From Saprospiraceae bacterium (GTDB lineage: Bacteria; Bacteroidota; Bacteroidia; Chitinophagales; Saprospiraceae): a stretch of 64,000 nucleotides of DNA. The stretch spans positions 22,085 through 86,084 of the forward strand of contig JAHDEL010000012.1 in assembly GCA_020628855.1 (NCBI GenBank), given 5' to 3'. The notes under the pieces are model-generated. The model was not told the origin of the DNA. It made no database searches and worked only from the letters and a program-made list of their open reading frames with translations. The position numbers were made by a program, and so were the translations under genes. Below are positions 35,232-43,003 of this stretch, piece after piece (position 1 is the first letter of the stretch; each line of letters starts with the position of its first letter).

Positions 35232-36232
35232 TTATACAATTAGAAACAACGATACAGCAAAAGGAACTTGAAATAATTCAGCAGACACTTGACGAATTGA
35301 ATATCACATATTATCCTGTAAAAACACAGCTAGGTAATTACAGAATATGCACGCCTCAACAAGAATTTGACATTCGAAAGATTGGGCATCTTTCAGGAAT
35401 ACGTGATGTGCATAGGGTAAGCGGTAAACACAAAATGGTCAGCCATAGATGGAAAGTTGATCGTTCGATAATTCAAGTTGATGAAGAGCTAGTCATAGGA
35501 GGGGATGAATTTACTTTCATGGCGGGTCCTTGCAGTATAGAAAGCGAAGAACAAATCGAGAATACAATTGCCTGCTTGAAGGAAAACAATGTTAAAATTA
35601 TGCGTGGCGGCGTATTCAAACCAAGAACAAGTCCATATAGCTTTATGGGGCTAGGTATGGAAGGACTCAAGATGTTTTATAAGGCATGTTCGGAAAATGG
35701 GATACGAATCATCACTGAGGTCATGGAACCGAATCAAATAGAAGCTATGCATGACTATGTCGACATCTTTCAAGTTGGTGCAAGGAACTCTCAGAACTTT
35801 AATTTATTGGAAGCATTAGGAAATGTTGATAAGCCCATACTGTTGAAGAGAGGTATCAGTGGAACTATTGATGAACTGCTCTTTTCAGCTGAATATGTCT
35901 TCAAGAATGGAAATGAAAAACTCATCTTGTGCGAAAGAGGTATTAGGACATTCGAAACTGCCTATCGTAATACCCTAGACTTAAATGCTGTTTCAATCTT
36001 GAAAGAAAAATCACACCTTCCTGTCATTGTTGATCCATCTCATGGGATTGGCATAAGAAAACATGTTTACGCAATGTCTCTGGCAGGTGCAGCAGTAGGA
36101 GCAGATGGCTTAATTATTGAAATACATAAAACGCCTTCAAAAGCAGCGACTGATGCTCAACAAACTATAGGGTTTGAAGATTTTGCAAAACTCGTCAGCA
36201 AAGTGAGGCAATTGAAAACTGTAATAGCTTAA
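35228..36232 (+). CDS. aroF: 3-deoxy-7-phosphoheptulonate (DAHP) synthase, type I-beta
   Basis: 334 residues. An N-terminal ferredoxin-like/ACT-type domain (about 1-75) precedes the barrel (FMAGPCSIESEEQI, RGGVFKPRTSPYSF, DIFQVGARNSQNF, VDPSHGIG). It condenses PEP and erythrose 4-phosphate, committing carbon to the shikimate route. The extra domain in this class binds aromatic amino acids as a feedback sensor. Placing it behind trpA means the pathway entry is under the same Trp attenuator. No chorismate mutase domain is fused. Overlaps trpA by 4 bases. Confidence 0.95.
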   Translation: MIIQLETTIQQKELEIIQQTLDELNITYYPVKTQLGNYRICTPQQEFDIRKIGHLSGIRDVHRVSGKHKMVSHRWKVDRSIIQVDEELVIGGDEFTFMAGPCSIESEEQIENTIACLKENNVKIMRGGVFKPRTSPYSFMGLGMEGLKMFYKACSENGIRIITEVMEPNQIEAMHDYVDIFQVGARNSQNFNLLEALGNVDKPILLKRGISGTIDELLFSAEYVFKNGNEKLILCERGIRTFETAYRNTLDLNAVSILKEKSHLPVIVDPSHGIGIRKHVYAMSLAGAAVGADGLIIEIHKTPSKAATDAQQTIGFEDFAKLVSKVRQLKTVIA

Positions 36233-36233
36233 T

Positions 36234-37988
36234 ATGGAGACCCAACATTTGCATTATCAAAGCAACCCATTGATTGATAGATTACCTAAGCATCTCAAAC
36301 AATTTATCAAGCCACAGAATTATGCTGATTACGGTTCTATTGATCAAGCTGTTTGGCGTTATGTCATGCGAAAGAATGTGGACTATCTTTCTCAGGTTGC
36401 GCATGGATCTTATGTTTCAGGTTTAGCAAAGACAGGTATTGCCATTGATAGTATCCCAAGCATGTATGGGATGAATAGAATCTTAAAAGATATAGGTTGG
36501 GCAGCAGTGGCGGTTGATGGATTCATTCCTCCAAATGCTTTTATGGAATTCCAAGCATACAAAGTATTGGTCATTGCATCTGATATTAGACAACTGCAAA
36601 ACATTCAATATACTCCTGCACCAGATATTATACATGAAGCTGCCGGTCATGCGCCAATAATTGCTAATCCTGATTATGCCGAATACCTAAGGAGGTTAGG
36701 TGATATCGGAGCTAAGGCGATCTTGTCAAGTTATGATATTGAACTGTATGAAGCTGTAAGGAAATTGTCAATTTTGAAAGAAGCGAAAGGTGTTGACCCA
36801 GTATTGATACAACAGGCTGAGCAAAGAGTGAATACCTTACAAGCCGAAGACCATGAACTTTCTGAAATGGCCATGATGCGAAACCTCCAGTGGTGGACCG
36901 TTGAATATGGACTCATAGGAAGTATGGATCAACCTAAAATCTATGGAGCTGGGTTACTTTCTTCAATAGGGGAGAGTAAGTGGTGTATGAGTGATAAAGT
37001 AGCCAAACTGCCTTATTCTCTTGAAGCAGCAAAGCAAAGCTTTGATATTACCCAACCTCAACCACACCTATTTGTCACTCCAGACTTTTCTTACTTGATG
37101 CAAGTTCTTGAAGAATTTGCCAATTCTCTCAGTCTCAGGAAAGGCGGTAGTGTAGGGCTACTCAGGTTAATCGATTCGCAGATGGTTGGTACTATTGAAC
37201 TAACGACAGGATTACAAGTCTCCGGACTTTTTGATCGAGCGATCTTAGATGATGATAAAGAAGTTGTCTACTTCAAAACGAAAGGAAAAACAGCGCTTGC
37301 ATATCGAGAAAAGGAACTCATTGGTCATGGTATAGACACTCATATTGATGGGTTTAGTTCTCCTTTGGGTAAGCTTAAGAATATTAGTCTTGCAATAGAA
37401 GATATGGGGCCATATGACCTGAAGGCTTATAACTTTTATGATGGGAAATGGTTGTCTTTCGAATTTGAAAGTGGGATAAAAGTAGAAGGCCTGAATGTCA
37501 CTGGAATAAGAAATGTACAGGGTAAACTCATGCTTATCCAATTAAGCGATTGCACTGTGACTTATGGAGATGAAATCCTCCACCACCCCAATCAAGGCAT
37601 CTATAATATGGTTATTGGCACAGCTATAGTTTCGGCATTTGCAGGAGCTGCTGATCCTAATGCTTTTCCCAATCTTTATCAGGCTTCTGATACCTTAACG
37701 ATGAAAGAAGCAGGCACAATTGAGCAGCGAGACTTAGAGCAGTTATACGCAGAAGTAAGAGCAATGCGAAACAGTAATACAGTCAATGAATCTAGGTTGT
37801 CTTCAATACTGGATGAGTGCCAAAAAGAGCAGAATGATGTCTGGTTATTAACACTCGAAATTCTTGAACTTACAGAAGATACAGCAAATCTATCTCGAGC
37901 AAATTCGATTCTTAATACAATCAGCGAATCGAGTCCTCAAGTCGTAGAATTGATTCATGATGGGAAGCAATTATTAGAGAAAGCTTAA
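36234..37988 (+). CDS. phhA: Pterin-dependent aromatic amino acid hydroxylase, long form
   Basis: 584 residues, about twice the usual bacterial phenylalanine hydroxylase. The catalytic domain is within about 1-310: DIIHEAAGHAPIIANPDYAE gives iron ligands His134 and His139, and WWTVEYGLIG gives Glu224. The ~250-residue C-terminal extension (SGLFDRAILDDDKEVVYFKT onward, ending in an all-helical tail) is typical of this Bacteroidota subgroup and has no function I recognise. It would make tyrosine from phenylalanine, or hydroxylate tryptophan; the substrate is not readable. The start lies 1 nt after the aroF stop, so it is cotranscribed with the trp genes. Confidence 0.85.
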   Translation: METQHLHYQSNPLIDRLPKHLKQFIKPQNYADYGSIDQAVWRYVMRKNVDYLSQVAHGSYVSGLAKTGIAIDSIPSMYGMNRILKDIGWAAVAVDGFIPPNAFMEFQAYKVLVIASDIRQLQNIQYTPAPDIIHEAAGHAPIIANPDYAEYLRRLGDIGAKAILSSYDIELYEAVRKLSILKEAKGVDPVLIQQAEQRVNTLQAEDHELSEMAMMRNLQWWTVEYGLIGSMDQPKIYGAGLLSSIGESKWCMSDKVAKLPYSLEAAKQSFDITQPQPHLFVTPDFSYLMQVLEEFANSLSLRKGGSVGLLRLIDSQMVGTIELTTGLQVSGLFDRAILDDDKEVVYFKTKGKTALAYREKELIGHGIDTHIDGFSSPLGKLKNISLAIEDMGPYDLKAYNFYDGKWLSFEFESGIKVEGLNVTGIRNVQGKLMLIQLSDCTVTYGDEILHHPNQGIYNMVIGTAIVSAFAGAADPNAFPNLYQASDTLTMKEAGTIEQRDLEQLYAEVRAMRNSNTVNESRLSSILDECQKEQNDVWLLTLEILELTEDTANLSRANSILNTISESSPQVVELIHDGKQLLEKA

Positions 37989-38008
37989 GCACTATTAGAG
38001 GAGCCAAG

Positions 38009-38524
38009 TTAGGAAGCAGTGACATTTTTCTCAAAGAGGCAAACTGGGCCATCTTTATAATGCGCAGGCAAACTATCAGTCTCATCAAGTGTATGCAGAC
38101 CCAGAAACTCAAACCCCAATTTGCCGTAGTGCTTAATCAATCCTGCATTATTGCCGACAGTATCCATTCTGATACAGCGTAACTGTTGTTTTCTGCAATA
38201 TGCATTTGCCCAATCCATCAGGGTCTTTACTAGATTACGCCCTCTAAAATTAGGGTGTGTTGCAATTCTATGGATATACAGAGCTTTGTCATTGGAAGAG
38301 TTCTTCCATATTAGAGGATCTTCAAAAGTTATTGTCCAGATACATGCTATCTCTGTGTTAATGTCTATCTTCCATTGACGATTTTCTTTGATGGCTTCAG
38401 TTATCAAAGAATGAGAAAATTGTGGCCATGCTACTTGATTCTTTGACCGCATATACTGTGTAGCTAGGCTATACATTTCAGCTATTCTCTCAACATCGGC
38501 ACTAGTGCATGGCATTATTTGCAT
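38009..38524 (-). CDS. GNAT N-acetyltransferase
   Basis: 171 residues. IACIWTITFEDPLIW strand, RIATHPNFRGRNLVKTLMDW (acetyl-CoA loop RGRNL) and IRMDTVGNNAGLIKHYGKLG plus FEFLGL define the GNAT fold. The acceptor is unknown. Convergent with phhA; 2 bases after the zinc-ribbon membrane gene, so the two are cotranscribed. Confidence 0.88.
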   Translation of the reverse strand: MQIMPCTSADVERIAEMYSLATQYMRSKNQVAWPQFSHSLITEAIKENRQWKIDINTEIACIWTITFEDPLIWKNSSNDKALYIHRIATHPNFRGRNLVKTLMDWANAYCRKQQLRCIRMDTVGNNAGLIKHYGKLGFEFLGLHTLDETDSLPAHYKDGPVCLFEKNVTAS

Positions 38525-38526
38525 AC

Positions 38527-38898
38527 TTATGTTTTTGGATTTCGAGTGATTTTGTAGCTATTGAATATTCTAATATTAGAAGTATTAGATCTACCTCTAC
38601 TTGCATTTATAATGAGAAGTCCAATTACATATCCTATTGTAGAAATATAACCGATAGAAAGAAAGAGTAGTGTGGAAATTATCATAATAAGAATTCCTGC
38701 GATGATCCCCACTACTGAGGCTATGCCTCCTGAATATGCTGTTGCATCATTGACATGATATTCGGATGTGGTAGCACAATGTGAGCAAGGATATGAAAAA
38801 TATTCACCCAAATCATCTATCATCTCTGGTCTAGTAAGATAGGTTTTTTTCAGATCGAATTCTTCTCTGCAGTTCCTACAGGTCACTTTGAGTTTCAT
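38527..38898 (-). CDS. Zinc-ribbon membrane protein, unknown
   Basis: Start placed at MKLKVTCRNCREEFDL (ATG complement 38896-38898); the ORF opens 17 residues upstream without a convincing reason. 123 residues: CRNC...CSHC zinc-ribbon (residues about 8-45), then two transmembrane helices (GGIASVVGIIAGILIMIIST, YISTIGYVIGLLII). Function unknown. Confidence 0.72.
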   Translation of the reverse strand: MKLKVTCRNCREEFDLKKTYLTRPEMIDDLGEYFSYPCSHCATTSEYHVNDATAYSGGIASVVGIIAGILIMIISTLLFLSIGYISTIGYVIGLLIINASRGRSNTSNIRIFNSYKITRNPKT

Positions 38899-38991
38899 AA
38901 GATTGGTTTTTGATAAATTCAATAGAAAGTTAGTACTATTCCTGTGCATTTTCTACTTTGAGTTACTAGCTAATGTTTTTGTCTCTTGGGT

Positions 38992-40404
38992 ATGCATAAT
39001 TTTAGACTTATTACACACATATTAAGAATAGTGTTCTCTTTCTGCATTTTTGGTTCAGTGTCATTGAGCTTAGGATACGCTCAATGTCCAGAAGGGATAG
39101 TGCATTTGCATTCGGACGAGACAGTCAAAGCATTCATCAAGGCGTACCCAAACTGTACTGAACTAGATTCCAGTCTCATTATAGGCCCATTGCCAACAAT
39201 GGCTTCAACACGGATTACTGATATATCAGGATTGCATAAGATAAGAAGTATACATGGAGACCTCAAGGTAACATCCAATCCTTTCCTGAGATCAATTCAA
39301 TCATTGGAAGGTATTGAAGTGGTTGATGGAGACTATTCAGTCGGAGGTCTGCATAAAGAAGCAGATAAAGTATTTCATTCCAATTTGATCAAAGTAGGTT
39401 ATCTCTACTACTATGAAGTGGGCAGTTATCATGGAATAGAGATGCATTTTGATCATTTAATAAAAGCAAAAGATATCTATGTCAATGGAGACAAATTCGA
39501 ATATGATCCTTTTCCGAATTTGTGGAAAATCGAAGGTGGCATAAATATGTATGTCTATGGCGGTTCAGAGTCTATTCCTATTTTCCAAAACTTAGAACAC
39601 GTGGGTCGTGTTACCTTGGCTCTAGGGAATCCCAAATTGGAATCTCTCTTTCCCTCGCTTAAGGAAGTGAATCATCTGACGATTGAAGGGGTGGTTAAGG
39701 AAGAAGGATATTTAAGACAGATTTCTGTCAAAGAGACATTGAGTCTGAGAGCCAAATTCGAAAGTCCACTCAAAGGACTTGAATTAATTGATAGCCTTGC
39801 AGAATTAACTGTACACCATTGGAATGCGAATATCACGGAATCATTACCAAATCTGGATTATGTCGATAAATTCAATGTGTATAATTATACAGTACAGAAT
39901 ACTGAGCAACGTTTTCTGACCAAAGTGAATAGGTTGCATTGTTCAAATGCAGGATGTTTCGAGTTAGCAAATTCTATTGACACCATAAACCATTGGCGTT
40001 ATGAGAGGGCTAATAAATTCTTGCCATTGGACAGTTTGAAGCAGGGTTTGTCAATCTCTAAGCTTGACATCATCAATTGCAAAGGAGAAACTTTTCAAGG
40101 GAGTTGTCACAGTATTATTAAAGAGTTAGCAATATCTAACAATAACGAGCTTACAACACTGGCGATCCACTTAGAAAGTCCAATAAACAAGCTATACATT
40201 GGGTCTAACAAACTTCTTAAAAGTGTATCTAGTTCTGCATTCAAGTTCCTACCATCAGCTAATCTCAATGTGACTTATAATCCGCTTTTAGAAGCTTGTG
40301 AGTTTATAGGTATTTGTGATGCGATGAACAATGGTATCTCATCAAGTTTTTATGATAACCATGAGCAGTGCGACAAGCTAAAACTGAGAGAAAATTGTAA
40401 CTAG
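38992..40404 (+). CDS. Exported L-domain/leucine-rich-like protein
   Basis: Start ATG 38992 (MHNFRLITHI). 470 residues, signal peptide ending LGYAQ (about 31). Segments such as TDISGLHKIRSIHGDLKVTS, FLRSIQSLEGIEVVDGDYSV and LAISNNNELTTLAIHLE follow the 'I.G.L.I..n..L..I..L..I' spacing of receptor-L-type repeats, with about ten repeat units to residue 445. The final segment (CEFIGICDAMNNG...CDKLKLRENC) is Cys-containing and not a T9SS domain. Probably a surface-associated or periplasmic binding protein; the ligand is unknown. Confidence 0.78.
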   Translation: MHNFRLITHILRIVFSFCIFGSVSLSLGYAQCPEGIVHLHSDETVKAFIKAYPNCTELDSSLIIGPLPTMASTRITDISGLHKIRSIHGDLKVTSNPFLRSIQSLEGIEVVDGDYSVGGLHKEADKVFHSNLIKVGYLYYYEVGSYHGIEMHFDHLIKAKDIYVNGDKFEYDPFPNLWKIEGGINMYVYGGSESIPIFQNLEHVGRVTLALGNPKLESLFPSLKEVNHLTIEGVVKEEGYLRQISVKETLSLRAKFESPLKGLELIDSLAELTVHHWNANITESLPNLDYVDKFNVYNYTVQNTEQRFLTKVNRLHCSNAGCFELANSIDTINHWRYERANKFLPLDSLKQGLSISKLDIINCKGETFQGSCHSIIKELAISNNNELTTLAIHLESPINKLYIGSNKLLKSVSSSAFKFLPSANLNVTYNPLLEACEFIGICDAMNNGISSSFYDNHEQCDKLKLRENCN

Positions 40405-40405
40405 T

Positions 40406-42193
40406 TTATCGCTCTAGGTTACACTCAATGATTTCATTGCCGGTATAGATGTGATAGACATTTGGGTCATCCTGAGGAACAATCGCACGAATTGTATTTC
40501 CACTTTTTTTAATTGGAAACTCAAGTGCTTGGTAGATGTTATCCTTCCAAACTGCAAGATCATTTTGTGAAGACTTAATCCAAAGAGACTTATCTGGGCA
40601 GGCAAGTAGGTTGATATAACCTGGACGTTCTTGGTAAGGTGCCTCATACAAATACACTAGTTTGCCATCTTTATAGGAGAGCAAACTACCTTGTTCATTC
40701 AGGATAAATGTTTCATCATTGACAAAGATGATATCAGTTATTTTATGAATTTTTTTGCCATCAGCATCAATCACTTTTCTCCATTGACCATCTTCATAAA
40801 AACTAATGAGCCCAGCTCGCTTATTGGAGAATGCCGCAAGTTTACCATTGTCAAGCTGTGCAATCTCAGGATATATTTTGTTTTCCCATCCCATAAAGTG
40901 CTCATTGTTTGCGAGTTTCGTTGAAACAGAATTGACAACTTCATAGAGGAAGTTTTTATCTGTATAAATAAAGCCTTTGTCAGTCACACCGAACTTGCTC
41001 AGATTAGGCGCATCAACCACTTTTCGATCTTGTCCACTTTCGACACGATAGATACCTTGTTTGGTTCCATAGTAAATGACTCCCTCATGCATTTTGATAT
41101 CATTCACTCCTTCACCTGGAATTCCTGGAAGATGTTTCAAGCCGGAGGCATCCAAAGTGGCATAATTCTTTAAGTCTGCTCTCTTGACTATTAGCTTCTT
41201 ACCACCAAGAAGTTCAGCATTTCCTAGTTGCGGTACTGGCGCTTGTTCGGTACTCTCAATGCGTTTCCATTTGCTACCATCAAAGCGGAGAAGTATCTGT
41301 TTCTTTAGGCTCATCCAAACATCTCCATTTTTGGCTAAGTGCATACCTTCGCCGAAATTGCCTGTTTTGAGTCCGAAAGGAGGTGTATAATTAGTCCATG
41401 TTCCATTTGAATTATGAAATGCATTACCTTCATTTGCATAAATCCAGTAATCATTTGATGAGTTGAAAACTGCGGTATAGATTTTTAATCCTCTGACAAG
41501 TAAGTGTCCTTTCAGGAAGTAGTCGAATGTACCATCCTTGAACTCATAGATGTTTTTGTAATCTACCAATAACACTTTACCATCAGAAGTAGCAACCAGT
41601 TTTTGACTATTGAATCGATTTGTAAATGGATATTCTTGTTCTTCACCATTGGATCGCTTGAGTAGCATTTCTTGAGATCCTAGAACCCACAAATCTCCAT
41701 TTGGAGCAATAGTCATATGACGATATCTCGTATTCTGATCCTTTGGTGCTAGAGCTATAGAATGATCTCTGTTTGCATCAATTTGGATTACTTGCTTTTG
41801 ACTTAAGACATAGACTTCGTCATTTCGGCCGATACGAATCTCACGAAAACTTCCACAATCATACTCTTCACAAGAAAGTACTGAAGTGGCTTGTTTTTGA
41901 GGGTTTATTACTGCTAGTTCAGAATGAGATATTATCCAAAGATTACCACTCGAATCTAATTGAGCATCAATGAAGTCAACATTACTCAGACCTTCCAAGA
42001 TGCGTACTTGATCAAAGATTTCGCCATTGCTATCAACAAACATCAATCCGCTGCCATAGACAACTACTTGACCATCATTCCAATCAGCGATACCCTTTGC
42101 AAGAAATGTTGCATTCACTGGAGTGAAAGTCTGACTATAACAGAGAATACTTGCGCAGACTAATACGAATAGAAGGTAAATTGATCGAATCAT
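40406..42193 (-). CDS. Exported beta-propeller protein, unknown
   Basis: 595 residues, signal peptide to about CYSQ (20). Repeated 'DSSGNLWIIS', 'APNGDLWVLGSQ', 'AKNGDVWMSLKK' units show a two-component-regulator-type propeller of 40-45-residue blades. There is no histidine kinase or DNA-binding module attached and no clear T9SS tail. It overlaps the start-side neighbour at 42190 by 4 bases, so the two are one transcript. Confidence 0.82.
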   Translation of the reverse strand: MIRSIYLLFVLVCASILCYSQTFTPVNATFLAKGIADWNDGQVVVYGSGLMFVDSNGEIFDQVRILEGLSNVDFIDAQLDSSGNLWIISHSELAVINPQKQATSVLSCEEYDCGSFREIRIGRNDEVYVLSQKQVIQIDANRDHSIALAPKDQNTRYRHMTIAPNGDLWVLGSQEMLLKRSNGEEQEYPFTNRFNSQKLVATSDGKVLLVDYKNIYEFKDGTFDYFLKGHLLVRGLKIYTAVFNSSNDYWIYANEGNAFHNSNGTWTNYTPPFGLKTGNFGEGMHLAKNGDVWMSLKKQILLRFDGSKWKRIESTEQAPVPQLGNAELLGGKKLIVKRADLKNYATLDASGLKHLPGIPGEGVNDIKMHEGVIYYGTKQGIYRVESGQDRKVVDAPNLSKFGVTDKGFIYTDKNFLYEVVNSVSTKLANNEHFMGWENKIYPEIAQLDNGKLAAFSNKRAGLISFYEDGQWRKVIDADGKKIHKITDIIFVNDETFILNEQGSLLSYKDGKLVYLYEAPYQERPGYINLLACPDKSLWIKSSQNDLAVWKDNIYQALEFPIKKSGNTIRAIVPQDDPNVYHIYTGNEIIECNLER

Positions 42194-42924
42194 TGATAAA
42201 TTACTTTTTGGACAACAGCTTCAATTTTTGATTGAATAAAACTCACTTTTTCCTGATCGGAATCAAGAATGCTAGCTTGTTTAAAGTATGGTGCAAAGTC
42301 AAAACCTTGTTCTTTAAGGTCACGCATCAATTGATCATATTGGGTCTTTGAATTACATTCTCTTTGGATTGCTTCAATAAATCCGATTTCATTCGCCTTT
42401 GCAATATTTGTTTGATGAGTAGCTATGTCTTTATACTGCTGTCTTTTTTCTGGGTCTGGAATATCATCAATTTCAATAACTTCTGTGGTAGTAATCACAT
42501 CAGTAGTAACCCACTCAATCTTTTCTGTTTCTGGTCTTTCTTTGTAAATGAATTCCTTGCCTTTTACCTCATCGGGAAACATTGGAGTTGTTCTAAACTG
42601 GATGTTTTCTTCTTTGGGTTTATTGGACTTTGAGCTATTCGATTTCTCCGAATTGGTCACTTCCGATAATGCTTCCATCACTGCTTCTTCTAGTTGTTTG
42701 TTTTGTTCTGGACTACCACCCATTACTATGACCTGTCCTTCATCTGACATTGTATTGAGTTGGTCAGAAGAAGACTGTGCTTTTTCAATGACTGCTTCCT
42801 TCTGTGCTACTGTTTTCTTTTGTAAATTGTCAATTGCTTGTTTGAAAATCAGATAGTCTGATTGTTGACCAACGAGTAAAATTGGTAAAAGAATGATAAC
42901 GAAGACAATACCTAAATTTTTCAT
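42190..42924 (-). CDS. Exported protein with Gln/Glu/Lys-rich helical region, unknown
   Basis: Start set at MKNLGIVFVIILLPILLVGQ (ATG complement 42922-42924), which is a good signal peptide. 244 residues, mostly charged and helical (DNLQKKTVAQKEAVIEKAQS; EEAVMEALSEVTNSEKSNSS). No named family recognised. It overlaps the downstream propeller gene by 4 bases and reads divergently from the large WG-repeat gene. Confidence 0.72.
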   Translation of the reverse strand: MKNLGIVFVIILLPILLVGQQSDYLIFKQAIDNLQKKTVAQKEAVIEKAQSSSDQLNTMSDEGQVIVMGGSPEQNKQLEEAVMEALSEVTNSEKSNSSKSNKPKEENIQFRTTPMFPDEVKGKEFIYKERPETEKIEWVTTDVITTTEVIEIDDIPDPEKRQQYKDIATHQTNIAKANEIGFIEAIQRECNSKTQYDQLMRDLKEQGFDFAPYFKQASILDSDQEKVSFIQSKIEAVVQKVIYQ

Positions 42925-43003
42925 ATCTCTGAATCTTGCTTCAAGTACTTTGATAGACCCCAAGTTAAACAATATCTCTTTAAGCCGTTTACAAATCAGA
43001 TAC

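Noticed and set aside
42893..43003. ATG at 42893 as the start of the large WG gene
   Set aside because: It puts 37 non-signal residues before the signal peptide and overlaps the divergent gene start at 42924; the TTG at 43004 is preferred, but this remains uncertain.
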